Source: Fallopia convolvulus (Eukaryota; Streptophyta; Magnoliopsida; Caryophyllales; Polygonaceae). Taken from it: a DNA stretch of 64,000 nucleotides. A program made the translations under genes and the position numbers. The DNA lies in the NCBI GenBank assembly GCA_964016875.1, contig OZ024724.1, forward strand, positions 6,434,501 to 6,498,500, in the 5' to 3' direction. The stretch's first letter is position 1, and each line of letters begins with the position of its first letter. This document shows positions 1-10,535 of the stretch, in pieces. The notes below the pieces were generated by a model that worked only from the letters and a program-made list of their open reading frames with translations, searched no databases and was not told the origin of the DNA.

Positions 1-67
1 CAACACCAGAAACTGAAAAACCATTTTGTTATAACTGGTTGCACAAGGATCCTCGCAAAAACCTGGA

Positions 68-600
68 GTGGATTACACGGAAATGTATTCACCAGTAGTG
101 GATGCAACGACACTCGGGTTCCTTGTTACTTTAACCCTTGTTGAGCGTATGAAAATACAACTCATGGATGTGGTAACAACATACCTAAGTGAGTCATTAG
201 ACACCGATATATACATGAAAATCCCAGAAGGATTGAAAATGCCTGAAGCATTTAAACCACGTCATATGTATTCCATTAAGCTTAAAATGTCGCTTTATAA
301 ATTGAAGCAATCTGGCATAATGTAGTATGATCACATTAGCGAGTATCTATTAAGGTAATGATCAAATAAGTCCATTTGTGTTCTCAAAAAGAACGAAGTC
401 GGGATATGCAATCATAGTTGTTTATGTTGATGATTTAATTATTATTGGAACTCCAGAAGAGTCCTATTAGCGGCTAATTACATAAAGAATGGATTTGGAA
501 TGGAGGACTTAGGAACTACCAAGTATTGCTCGACCTGAAGTTCGAGCGTATAAAGAATGGGATAAATGATCCATTGACTTTGATTAAAGCATATTCATTA
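68..600 (+). pseudogene. copia reverse transcriptase fragment
   Basis: The reading from 68 to 325 carries the copia RT block YSPVVDATT, then LMDVVTTYLSESLD (normally DVVTAYLYGSLD) and DIYMKIPEG, ending LYKLKQSGIM before a TAG that replaces the expected W codon. After the stop and small frame changes, FVFSKRTKSGYAIIVVYVDD appears at about 379-440, giving the catalytic YVDD box. Homologous sequence fades by about 600. This is the palm domain of the polymerase that copies element RNA into DNA. Stops and frame breaks make it inactive. Confidence 0.85.
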
Positions 601-863
601 AGTGCACCATTAGTACTAAGGTGCTAAGTGTGGAAAATGGCTCATTTCGTCCTAATTAGAAAATGAAGAGATTTGGGCCATGAAGTACCATATCTCAATG
701 TAATATGTTCATTACATCAACGAAGTCACTTGTTGTGACAATGAGTTATTTGTCTCCCTAAACATACAATAGAGATTGTTGGTCCAGAAGTACCAATTCT
801 TCTACAAAAGTCCATGATGAAATAAATCTCTTGCATAAAGATTGTATGTTTAAATGAGGGGGA

Positions 864-1290
864 GCATTATTACACGACTGTACTCTTTTCCCTTGGTTTT
901 GGTTTTTATCCCTCTGGGTTTTTTCAAACAAGGTTTCTAATGAGGCAGTTCGTCATATAAGGTCTCTGATGAGAGAATCTCGGCCTGAAGTTCGAGATAT
1001 GTGAAAGAATGGAGTTTTTATCCATCCATCAAATCAAGTTGAAAGGAGCCAACGGTGATGTATGAAGAGAATTCGGCATAGATTGATCAACCAAAGTACA
1101 TATCATCAAGTGTTCTCAAATTACAAGATTCAACTCAAAGACATGATGGATGCTCAATTCATTCAAGCAAGGAGGATATATTTCAAGTTGAGAGAAGAAT
1201 CATAACTGCACTCTTTTTCCCTTAGTCTTGGTTTTGTCCCATTGGGTTTTCCAGACAAGGTTTTTAATGAGGCAGTTAGTGATGTACATC
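864..1290 (+). repeat. Duplicated copia 3' untranslated segment
   Basis: Two related segments, about 866-955 and 1197-1280, each run from an 'actgtactctttttcccttr' type start through 'gggtttt' to 'caaggtttytaatgaggcag'. They lie between the degraded coding region and the LTR. No coding capacity is visible. Confidence 0.6.
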
Positions 1291-1300
1291 TAAGGGGGAG

Positions 1301-1454
1301 TGTTATAATATTTATATATTATTATATTTAGATGTACAATTGGAAACCCTAGTTTGTATTCTCTATATAAAGGCCCCTATGGGTGACCTAATAAAATGGA
1401 TCTAATTTCTCCTCTTTCTCTCTATTCTCTCTGTTTTCTCTCTCATTTATAACA
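1301..1454 (+). repeat. copia 3' LTR (154 bp)
   Basis: It starts TGTTATAA and ends TTATAACA, a perfect 8-bp inverted terminal repeat, and is preceded directly by the polypurine tract AAGGGGGAG. It contains a TATA-like 'ctctatataaagg' at about 1360-1372, followed by an AATAAA near 1390 and a CT-rich tail, as expected for U3, R and U5. The length is short for copia but within the known range. Confidence 0.85.
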
Positions 1455-1529
1455 AAAAGAAAATTGTTGTTGCAAAAACTTGTCCGAGTATGACTGGGAT
1501 AGCAAAAGAAATTACAAGGGCTCGCATCC

Positions 1530-3637
1530 CTAATCTTCACCATTGTCAATGTAGTCCCTTGATTGATCCATCTCGCTCGTGGAAGGGTCGCTGTGACCTC
1601 TTTCAGTCTCGAGCACAACATCAACGTCCACTCCATGATCACCATCTTCCTTCTCAGCATCGGAGTCCCCGTATGCCCCATCTTCTTCCACAAGACCTAG
1701 AGAAGCAAAGATCTAATCACTAGGGGTTGGCCTATCGGGTGGATAGCACTCGTGGAAGGTCCAAACCACAGCATCCAGATCACAACTCGAATGCTGACCT
1801 TCCACGAATTGCTTGATTGTTTCTACCCGTGACATCATTGAGAAGTAAGCACTGATCTCAATGGTCTCCTTGAGGATCCTATTGTTCACGGCTTCAAGCT
1901 CGACAATTTTAGAGTGATCCAAGGCATCCTGGGAAGAAAGACTTTTGACTGCCTCCGTAAGCTTGGGAATCTTGCCCGCATCTGCTTTCTTTCGTTCGAC
2001 GGCGACGACCACTTCCCTTTCCAAGCTAGCCTTCTCGGCTTTCCACTTCAGCTAATGCTATTTAAGATCTTTGATTCCCTATCGGTGGAATCCGCTTCCC
2101 ATAACACGCCTTGCAAGGCCTACAAAAGGAATATCAAATACGAAAAAGTATAAGAGAAAAAAGAAAAGGAATATCAAATACGACAAAGTATAAGCGAAGG
2201 CGAACACCTACCTTCCATACCATCAGACCACCATCCTTGACCAAAGAAGGGGTAGGGGCATCCAGCGAGGCTTCTTGGAACCATGAGCATCACAGAGCTT
2301 CTACCACAAGTCCAATGGAACCTTGTCTTCCAAATCAATGACTTTTGTAGTTCCGACGATGATCACTTGACAAGGGTTATCTTAACTATGGTCTCTATCT
2401 TCGCCTTGGGGTCTAAGGGAGGTTTCTTATCACTTGATCGCAACTTGCATTGGATCATAGCTGCAACAATGAAGCTTCGTCCCAAAGAAGAAGAAAATTA
2501 CATGAAAAATAAAAGTAAGTCACGCCTTACAAGACGTCGAGTATTAAACAACCCAGGAGAAATGCTTACCAGTGGGTTTTGCCAGAGGTTTCGCGGGTTC
2601 CTTGGTGATTTCGACGAACGCATGGACCCCTTCCTCAATTGTCTTCTCCAAATCTCCTGACCTTGCGTCATCGCCCTCCTCGGATTGATCCCTAGACAGT
2701 GTTGTTATCCAATTACTAGATTCACCTGCCAGTGTCACTTCTGATGACTTCTGATACGTTCTTCTAGCCTCCGAAAAGGTGAAAACCCTCATGCATGCCT
2801 CGGATTCCAATACATGGATATCTAAACCCGGCGGAGCTATACATAAAGATAACCGAAAAAGAAAGGTCAATGAAAGAAATAAGTATTTGCAAAGAGAAAA
2901 CGAAGATCAAAGTTATAGATACTTATCTTTGGAACTCCATGAGTCCGAGAAGGCCACTTGATACATTGAGCGTATTGTTGACCTTTCCACGAAGAAGAAG
3001 CGGGTAGCCTAGTCCTTATCGTTCACCTTCGATTTGGGGATTCGTGGGTTCTTGGCATCCCTAGCGTGAAGGGTGAAACGACCGGCTCTAAGGGGACACA
3101 CTCGATAAACTTCACTGATCTGGTACAAAATCTTCCAAGTAGACGGCATTAACTGCACCGAGCATGCCTAAGAGCCAGAAAGAAGTTGAAAATCAGAGTG
3201 GAAAAGGGGAAATGAGCCCCCAATGTGAAAGGATACTCCAGGAACAAATCCATCCCTCTTTGACCCAATCCACGGTGGAAGTTGGTACCCGCCGGGAAGT
3301 CGTGATTTTAGACGATTTTCTCCACTTCCTCCAAAGACATGGAGTAGGGGAGGCAGTCATGGGGTTCTTGAGAGTGAGAAGACTCGGATCCTAGGTTTGT
3401 TATCCTTGCCCTAACCATGGTGGGATGGATCTAAAACAATTAGAAAGGAAGAAGACAAAAGGAAGGTGAAAGAAAAGAGAGATAAGCACTATAAGACGCG
3501 TATCTTCGAGAGAACCTACGCTCGGAGTAATTATAGCATGGCCGATATGACCCTTCCTTTCCCCAAGAATGATCGAACGGATAGGGCGAAGCCACATGGA
3601 GTGTATCAACTGTAGAAAGCGCGACAAATCTGATCAA
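1530..3637 (-). pseudogene. Antisense 'putative gypsy-type transposase' family ORF, broken
   Basis: Read on the minus strand, fragments resemble the plant protein family known as Transposase (putative) gypsy type (PF04195). N-terminal pieces contain PGGYQLPPWIGSKRDGFVPG, then a segment with AGRFTLHARDAKNPRIPKSK and RFFFVERS (about 3200-2980). The C-terminal piece (2024-1713) is a charged, coiled-coil-like segment ending CYPPDRPTPSD. One TAG then interrupts the same frame, which continues as an acidic tail (EEDGAYGDSDAEKEDG) to the true stop at 1530-1532. Several stops and frame shifts break it. It lies antisense to the polypurine tract and LTR just downstream, as described for extra antisense ORFs of some gypsy (Tat/Ogre) elements. 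The function of the family is unknown. Confidence 0.55.
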
Positions 3638-3660
3638 AATCCCTCCTAGGGATTTAGATC

Positions 3661-4159
3661 AAGATTCGGGGGTATTGTTAGGCCCAAAAATAAGTTGACC
3701 CCATTTGACAATATTAGCCCAAAAGCGAGTGAAGAATCACGAAAGAAAGAGAAGATAGAAATCTCAAAGAGCGAGAGGAAGTATGTAGTCACCTAAATGA
3801 AGGAAGAAAGCTACGGTCATGAGAAATGGGTGCGAGTCCAGGATTCGACCATTCACGGCGATTACTCATTCCGAAAAATGTGGGAGGTGGCTGGCAGTTG
3901 GATATATGCCCTAGTAACATGGAGATCTCGGGATATGAGGAAAAACAGCTAGTTTAAGGAGTTATAGGCTAGGGAGAGGAGATCTATGATTCATTCGGTT
4001 GTATGCACAAAAGAAAGTATTTACCTCTTGAGATAAAAAAACTTTTAACCTCTGATCTTAATCAATACGATTACTCCTTTCATCGATTCTTCGAGTGCTA
4101 ATTTGATCGTTATCCCAATCTAGGACAAATGTTCGATTGTCAACTTTTTGTCCAAAACA
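3661..4159 (+). repeat. Polypurine tract plus 484-bp LTR of a gypsy-like element
   Basis: A purine tract 'aagattcgggggtat' (3661-3675) precedes an LTR that begins TGTTAGGCCC (3676) and ends TCCAAAACA (4159). The boundaries are supported by a second family copy on the minus strand at 63537-63952. That copy shares the tract, the start (TGTTCGGCTC) and internal blocks such as 'atatgccctagtracatgga' and 'ccaatctaggacar', and similarity stops just after the same AAAACA end. It is probably the 3' LTR of the element whose antisense ORF lies at 1530-3637. Confidence 0.65.
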
Positions 4160-6060
4160 ATCTTCACAACCCTCATGTTCCTTTCACAACCTTTATCAAC
4201 ACATTTCAATCTATAAAGTTCAATTATTGATCTGTAAACTCTGAAAGCTTAGCTTTCACGCATCGCAACATTACACATTACTCTATTTAGCTCTTTCTTT
4301 GATGTGTACAGTTGACCTACTTATACAAATGCATATTCTGGTGGAGTATCCACTTCATCCTCTTCATAAATTTCATGCCCCTTATCAATTATTTATGGTT
4401 GATGACTGTTGAAGGCATTTGATGACGATTGGAATTTGTTGTTGACAGTTGTTGACAAATAGCTGCTATTGTTGACATTTGATGAGAATCCATGCTCTGA
4501 ACAAGTTCTTTACCGCTTCTCCTCTTATATGTTGTGACTTATATAAGCATCTACCTAGAGACTTGAGGTGTGTTAATTTGGTAGAAGGATTTGAGATCGT
4601 CATCAGTTTCTATTGTATAAGGATTTCTCAATTTTTTTTGATGGATCCAAGTGGGACAAGCAGACATTGGTTGGTGATGCGTTGATATTTAACCTTTCTA
4701 TAAATATTTTTTTAAAAAAACTATAGATCAACGTTGCCCTCTAGAACAATTGCATTTGATTTCACATCACCAACATATGTACAATCTCCACTATCAGTAT
4801 ATTAAACTCCATCTGTTCAGCATTAACAAACATTCAATGTCAATGGCTATTTGTTGATAATATATTTTGATGACAAAACAGTAGTATTTGATGACAAGAA
4901 ATTTGTTGACTCACTTCAACTATTCACTAATTGTTCAAAAATTGTTGTCAACCATTGTTGTCAACCACTGTCATCGATTTGCTTTAGTTGTATGTCAACA
5001 GTCTTGTTCAACGCAACGACTATCACTAATTGTCATCAAATCATTGACTGTCGTCAGTTTTTTCAAATTAAATCAATCATCAACAATTGTCTTCAAATTG
5101 TTTTAATTGTTGACAATGGTTGATGACAATAAAGCAAGAGAGGACTACCTTGCTTTAGTTGATTGTCAACATTTTTTCTCTCTGTCAACAACAATTACTA
5201 AATGTCATCAAATTGGTTTCTTCAAATTATATCATACATCAACAATGGTCATCAACAACTATCATGATCGTGATTTAATTGATGACAATGGTTGTTGACA
5301 ATATAGAAAAAGAGGCCAACAATTGATGACAATAAATCAAAGAGTTTCAACATATGTCAACAATTGTCATCAACTCATTTTTTAACTTATAATCAACTTT
5401 AATTAAATGGAAGCAAATCGTTTTTTTTCCACTTAAATGACAATTCAACAACTTACAACAAGTGGTTTATTGAGAGTAGAATTTATAAATAGTCAGTCAT
5501 AAAACACGGTCAACAAATTGCTTTGTTTGTCATCAAATTTCATTAATTCCAAAATTGATGTAAGAATCTAGATTTACTAGTGATTTCGTGCCTAACAGAA
5601 GGTGATGATGACAAATCAAGTAAAAAGTAGGTTGCTTGTCATCAAATTTTAATGAAATCTCGTGAACAAATTTAGATGTTGATGACAGTTTATGTTGGTA
5701 TCAAAACGCTATTAGCCTAATTTCGATTTTGTTGACATTTTTTTATTTTTCGGTGTTGATTATAGTAGGGGATAGACTAGATTGTCAGTTATCGCGTTAA
5801 AAACTTTCATCAACAAATTTTTTCGTGCGTTTGAGTAAAAATGGTAGCTTGTTGGAGGAGGCAACTGGCAACTTGTCACGTTTGAGGGCTATCGTGCACA
5901 ATATAGTCGTTTTTGTAACCTAATCTGTTATATGACCGTCTTTTTTAAGATAATTATCAAAATTGCCCTAAAAAGAGTTGGATGAGAACTAGTTCACTGA
6001 TTTTTGAAAATCCGAGAATTTCGTAAAACTCGAGTATTACAAATAAAATATGTTATATTT
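4160..6060. repeat. Non-coding AT-rich stretch with dense TTGNTGACA motifs on both strands
   Basis: No gene is visible. From about 4395 to 5830 the motifs TTGTTGACA and TTGATGACA and their complements TGTCAACAA and TGTCATCAA recur more than twenty times, often paired (for example 5104-5130, 5260-5300, 5350-5375). Short motifs repeated in both orientations are typical of subterminal regions of CACTA or hAT-like DNA transposons, but I could not find matching termini. The flanks (4160-4390 and 5835-6060) show nothing recognisable. Confidence 0.6.
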
Positions 6061-6063
6061 CTA

Positions 6064-6093
6064 TTTTATTGGATTTTAATGGTATAATTTATT
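6064..6093 (-). terminator. Poly(A) signals of the repeat-protein gene
   Basis: On the minus strand an AATAAA lies at 6093-6088, about 107 nt after the stop codon. A second AATAAA lies in the CCAATAAAATAG context at about 6070-6065. The spacing suits a plant 3' UTR. Confidence 0.4.
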
Positions 6094-6199
6094 ACATAGA
6101 ATATATTCATGAAATATGGTTGATCTCATTTTCATCTTGTGACGTCAAGAGCACAACCTTTCCTTTATTTGTCACTTTATCATTCCTATTTTTATCTTC

Positions 6200-7045
6200 C
6201 TACTTGGGTCCTTCCCTCATCCTAGCCGATAGCAGTATTCCATTTTCATCTCGAGGTGAGAGCTTCCCGTCTTTAACCATTTGCTTAAGTATTTTTTCAT
6301 CTTGCGGTGTGGGATTCTTGCTTTTAATTATTCTTTTAACTTCCTTTTCATCTTGTTCTGTGAGGCTCTCCCATGCTTTTGTGTCCTGCGTCTCCTTTCG
6401 TACGTCCGCCACCTCGTCCTCCATTTCTTCCTTGGCAACCTTACCTTGCTCTTGATCCTTATCCTTCCCTTTCCCTCCGTTTTGTGCCCTGACGCCTGTC
6501 CTCATCCTAGCCGATAGCAGTATTCCGTTTTCATCTCGAGGTGAGAGCTTCCCGTCTTTAACCATTTGCTTAAGTATGTTTCCATCTTGCGGTGTGGGGT
6601 TCTTGCTTTTAATTATTCTTTTAATTTCCTTTTCATCTTGTTCCGTGAGGCTCTCCCATGCTTTTGTGTCCTGCGTCTCCTTTCGTACGTCCGCCACCTC
6701 GTCCTCCATTTCTTCCTTGGCAACCTTACCTTGCTCTTGATCCTTATCCTTCCCTTGCCCTCCGTTTTGTGCCCTGACGCCTGTCCTCATCCTAGTCGAT
6801 AACAGTATTCCGTTTTCATCTCGTGGTGAGAGCTTCCCGTCTTTAACCATTTTCTTAAGTATGTTTTCATCTTCTGGCGTGGGGTTCTTGCTTTTAATTA
6901 TTCTTTTAATTTCCTTTTCATCTTGTTCCGTGAGGCTCTCCCATGCTTTTGTGTCTTGCGTCTCCTTTCGTACGTCCGCCGCCTCGTCCTCCATTTCTTC
7001 CTTGGCAACCTTACCTTGTTCTTTACCTTGCCCTCCATTTTCATT
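6200..7045 (-). repeat. Three tandem 285-bp coding repeats
   Basis: The repeat period is 285 bp (95 codons) between copies starting near 6281, 6566 and 6851. Copies are nearly identical at the DNA level, including synonymous positions, so duplication or gene conversion is recent. The module next to the signal peptide lacks 12 bp of the KDKDQEQ linker. Confidence 0.9.
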
Positions 7046-7129
7046 ATTAGAGAAAGATGGGCTTATAAGGAGGAAGATAACGAGGGAGAAGAATATAAGT
7101 ATACAAGGCTTAAATTTTAAGAATGTCAT
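6200..7129 (-). CDS. Secreted three-module repeat protein, unknown function
   Basis: An intact single-exon 309-residue ORF. Residues 1-27 form a clear signal peptide: basic start MTFLKFK, a long hydrophobic core, then SPSFS before NNEN. The mature part consists of three modules: 31-121 (91 residues), 122-216 (95) and 217-309 (93). Each carries GKVAKEEMEDE, KETQDTKAWESLTEQDEKE, a KR pair, IIKSKNPTP, MVKDGKLSPRDENGILLS and RMR. Modules 1 and 2 end in TGVRAQ; the last ends in REGPK. The mature protein has no cysteine and no membrane segment and is rich in E, K and D. I do not recognise the family. It could be a multi-copy peptide precursor or a structural secreted protein. TATA boxes upstream, poly(A) signals downstream and an intact frame next to decayed transposons argue that it is a real gene. 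Confidence 0.8.
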   Translation of the reverse strand: MTFLKFKPCILIFFSLVIFLLISPSFSNNENGGQGKEQGKVAKEEMEDEAADVRKETQDTKAWESLTEQDEKEIKRIIKSKNPTPEDENILKKMVKDGKLSPRDENGILLSTRMRTGVRAQNGGQGKDKDQEQGKVAKEEMEDEVADVRKETQDTKAWESLTEQDEKEIKRIIKSKNPTPQDGNILKQMVKDGKLSPRDENGILLSARMRTGVRAQNGGKGKDKDQEQGKVAKEEMEDEVADVRKETQDTKAWESLTEQDEKEVKRIIKSKNPTPQDEKILKQMVKDGKLSPRDENGILLSARMREGPK

Positions 7130-7215
7130 CTTGTTTTTTCTCTTTTCTTTTGTAAAATGTTGGATATTAATACTTTAGAGAGAATTATGAAGAAAGAATT
7201 AAATATGATTTGAGA

Positions 7216-7250
7216 TGTATATATAGGGTTCTTAATTTCTATATATAGTT
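7216..7250 (-). promoter_or_regulatory. TATA boxes of the repeat-protein gene
   Basis: On the minus strand CCTATATATAC lies at about 7228-7218 and CTATATATAG at about 7249-7240. These are about 90 and 110 nt upstream of the start codon at 7129, leaving a leader of roughly 60-80 nt that is rich in CT and A. The remaining DNA up to 7728 is AT-rich and shows no other gene. Confidence 0.55.
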
Positions 7251-7728
7251 TGATTGATTCCAAATTTTATGGTTGAAGAATATTTGATAGTCCTTGGAAA
7301 TAGGAGGTGTTTAAATTCGGATTTAGTTACAGTGGAATTTAGAAAAAATTCTATCGATGGATTTGCCTAAATATCAAGCATCCAAATATAATTTAATGGT
7401 TAGATTTATTTTGTTTTGTCTTCATCTACTAACATGTTTTCTTTTTATTTTTTTCCCTATAGAGTTACTAATAACTCTACCTGAACAATATCGCTTATAA
7501 TTCATATATAATACCAAAATCATTTGTTTACGTGCTATGGATCGTTTTTAATCAAAGTGTCAAATCCTAATATAGATAGGAAGGTTATTTATTGCTTAAA
7601 TGCTAGATATCCGTAAATTGTGCCTAGATGCATGATATTTACTTATGACTTTTTTTTCTTCCGAGGTTCTCATGTTTGTGAAAATTTGTAAAAAATTAAC
7701 TTACACAATCAAAAGTTAAGTCATCCAT

Positions 7729-7756
7729 CACTGTTGGAAAACGCGTCTGTAGCCAG
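7729..7756 (+). repeat. CACTA left terminal inverted repeat
   Basis: Begins CACTGTTGGAAAACGCGTCT and ends TGTAGCCAG; 25 of 28 bases match the complement of 44875-44902. The 3-bp flank is CAT. Confidence 0.8.
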
Positions 7757-8440
7757 AAAATATTTAGTCACGAATATTGTCGAGGTTAATTTGGTTGGCA
7801 ACGGCCACAAGTTTAACCACAAATATTTATGTTTGTGGTTATATTGCCATGAAAAATACAGTTGCAACTATTTTTAAGGCTGAATCGTCGTGAAAAGAGC
7901 GCATGCTAAATTTGGTTGTAGATTTCTGGCCATATTGTCATGAACATATGCCTGTGGCTAAAGTTTAGGCCAAATTGACGCGAATGTCTCATGCGGCTAG
8001 ACTCATTTCTATTGTAGTAGCTAATTAGCCACGAAAAAGGATTCGAGTGTATATTCACGGCAAAATATGGAGCTAAGTACCCACATAATATTTATGGCTA
8101 GTTTTGTGGCTATTTGTGTGGATAATTTGAATCATTAACTCATAAATATTCCTTCATTTCGTTAGAATTTTTAGAAATAACCAAAAAACTAGTCACGGGT
8201 TCTAATTTTCGTGTCTAACTTTGTTTGGAAAAATCTGCGGTAGCAGTCACGAGATTAGCCATGAGTTCTTTATTTCGTGAGAAATCTGCATAAATAACCA
8301 CGAGACTAATCACGAGTACATCATTTTGTGTCTAACTTTGTTTGTTTGGAAAAATTTGTAGAAATAGTCACGAGATTAGCCACGAGTTCTTCATTTCGTG
8401 GTAAATCTTCAAAAATAACCACAAGATTTCAACGAAAGAA
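7757..8440 (+). repeat. CACTA left subterminal repeat region
   Basis: Short motifs of the form AGCCACGA, AGTCACGA and their complements (for example TTCGTG) recur through the stretch. From about 8165 to 8430 they form three longer imperfect repeats, each holding 'agtcacga', 'cacgagtt', 'atttcgtg' and 'aactttgttt'. No ORF of interest. 8441-8812 is plain AT-rich sequence, part of which (8680-8770) resembles 46620-46715 in the solo LTR. Confidence 0.65.
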
Positions 8441-8812
8441 CAGGAGAAGAGTTTGGATTGGGTTGCTCCTCCATATGGGCCGAGTAGGGTGATCCAAAAA
8501 CGGGTCCATTTCTTTTGACTACCAAGCTCATCAGATTTTCTATTACCTCAGAAGCCAATTCCTATTTAAGTTTTATTATTTATAAAATTATTTCCACTAT
8601 AACTAACAATTATTATAAAATTTTTAATAAATATTACCCATAGGCCTTTATAAATAAAATATTTATTAAAATAAAATATCAATCATGCTCACCTAGGAAA
8701 TTAATAATTTTTAATAAATAATAAATGACTTCCTAGAATAATAATATTTATGAGAAAATATTATTATGCATGTTTAAGACTAAATTATTCAAGAATAATA
8801 ATTTAATATAAT

Positions 8813-10535
8813 TTCCTTTAGAAATCGTTCATTCTGATAAATTCATTTAGAATCGTTCATTCTTATCAGAAATCGCTATATTCCTTTAGCATCGTTCATT
8901 CTTATAAGAAATCGTTATATTCATTTAGAGTGATTCATTCTTATGAGAAATCGTTATATTCCTTTAGCATCGTTCATTCTTATAAGAACTCGTTATATTA
9001 ATTTAGAATCATTCATTCTTATGAGAAATCGTTATATTCATTTAGAATCGTTCATTCTTATGAAAAATCGTTATATTCATTTAGATTTGTTCATTCTTAT
9101 GAGAAATCGTTATATTCATTTAGAATCGTTCATCCTTATAAGATTGTTATATTCATTTAGAATCGTTTATTCTTATAACAAATCATTATATTTATTTAGA
9201 ACCGTTCATTCTTGTAAGAAATTGTTATAGTCCTTTAGAGTCGTTCATTCTTATAAGAAATCGTTATATTCCTTTAGAATCGTTCATTCTTATAAGAAAG
9301 CGTTACATTCATATACAATCGATCATTCTTATAAGAAAGCGTTATATTTCTTTCGAATCGATCATTCTTATAAGAAAGCATTATGTTCATTTAGAATCGA
9401 TCATTCTTACAAGAAAGCGTTATATTCCTTAAGGTTTAGGGTTTAGGGTCGATCATTCTTATAAGAAATCACTATATTCCTATAGAGTCGTTCATTCTTA
9501 TAAGAGCGCATTATATTCCTTTAGAACCGTTCATTCTTATAAGAAATCGTTATATTCCTTTAGGACCGTTCATTCTTATAAGAAATCATTATATTCCTTT
9601 AGAACCGTTCATTCCTATAAGAAAAGGTTATATTCCTTTAGAACCATTTATTCTTATAAGAAATTGTTATATTCCTTTATAACTGTTCATTCTTATAAGA
9701 AATTGTTATATTCATATAGAACTGTTCATTCCTATAAGAAAACGTTATATTCATGTAGAATCACTACTCATTCTTTTAAGAAAACGTGATATTCCTTTAG
9801 AATCCTTCATTCTTATAAGAAATTGTTATATTCCTTTAGAACCGTTTATTCTTATAAAAATCGTTATATTCCTTTAGAACCGTTTATTCTTATAAGAAAT
9901 CGTTATATTCCTTTAGAGTCGTTCATTCTTATAAGAAATCGTTATATTTCTTTAGAACCGTTCATTCTTATACAAAATCGTTATATTCCTTTAGAATTGT
10001 TCATTATTATAAGAAATCATTACATTCCTTTAGAATCATTCATTCTTATAATTCTTTTGAACCGTTCATTCTTATAAGAAATCGTTATATTCCTTTATAA
10101 TCATTCATTCTTATAAGATATTGTTTATATTCTTTTAGAATCGTTCATTCTTATAAGAAATCATTACATTTACTTAGAATAGTTTATTCTTAAAATTCGT
10201 TAGAATCGTTTATTCTTATAAGAAATCATTATATTTCTTTAGAATCATTCATTCTTATAAGAAATCGTTATATTTCTTTAGAATGGTTCATTCTTATAAG
10301 AAATCGTTATATTGCTATAGAACTATTCATTCTTATAAAATATCATTATATTCATTTAGAATTATTCATTCCTATAAGAAAATGTTATATTCCTGTGGAA
10401 TCACTGTTCATTCTTATAAGAAATCATTATATTCCTTTAGAATTGTTCATTCTTATAAGAAAACGTTATATCCCTTTAAAATCGTTCATTCTTATAAGAA
10501 ATCATTATATTCCTTTAGAATCGTTCATCCTAGTT
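8813..10535. repeat. 39-bp minisatellite, about 44 imperfect copies
   Basis: The unit contains TTCATTCTTATAAGAAATCG followed by TTATATTCCTTTAGAATCG (39 bp). Each unit carries the 12-bp palindrome TTCTTATAAGAA. Because 39 is a multiple of 3, open frames run through the array (a 13-residue peptide repeat such as NRYIPLESFIL), but they shift and stop frequently and are not genes. A telomere-like GGTTTAGGGTTTAGGG interrupts one unit at 9433-9448. 10536-10921 after the array is AT-rich, with nothing recognisable. Confidence 0.9.

Larger units (their letters stand above)
1..1454 (+). mobile_element. Ty1/copia retrotransposon, decayed 3' portion
   Basis: The 3' part of a copia element that starts outside the window. 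Visible in order are reverse transcriptase remnants (68-600), a gene-free 3' stretch with stops in all frames, the polypurine tract AAGGGGGAG (1292-1300) and a 3' LTR (1301-1454). RNase H is no longer recognisable. The element is non-functional; the frames are broken by stops and small indels. Its order (RT before LTR, with a YVDD box) fits copia rather than gypsy. The 5' flank and other LTR are not in view. Confidence 0.85.

Noticed and set aside
4395..5830. W-box (TTGAC) regulatory array
   Set aside because: Most copies are TTGACA or TGATGACA, not TTGACC/T, and no gene lies within a sensible distance downstream; subterminal transposon repeats explain it better.
6281..7178. Plus-strand hydrophobic open frames across the secreted repeat gene
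   Set aside because: They repeat with the same 285-bp period and are shadows of the minus-strand gene, which has the signal peptide, TATA boxes and poly(A) signals.
8813..10535. CRISPR-like array
   Set aside because: Units are contiguous tandem repeats with no unique spacers, in plant DNA; no cas genes.
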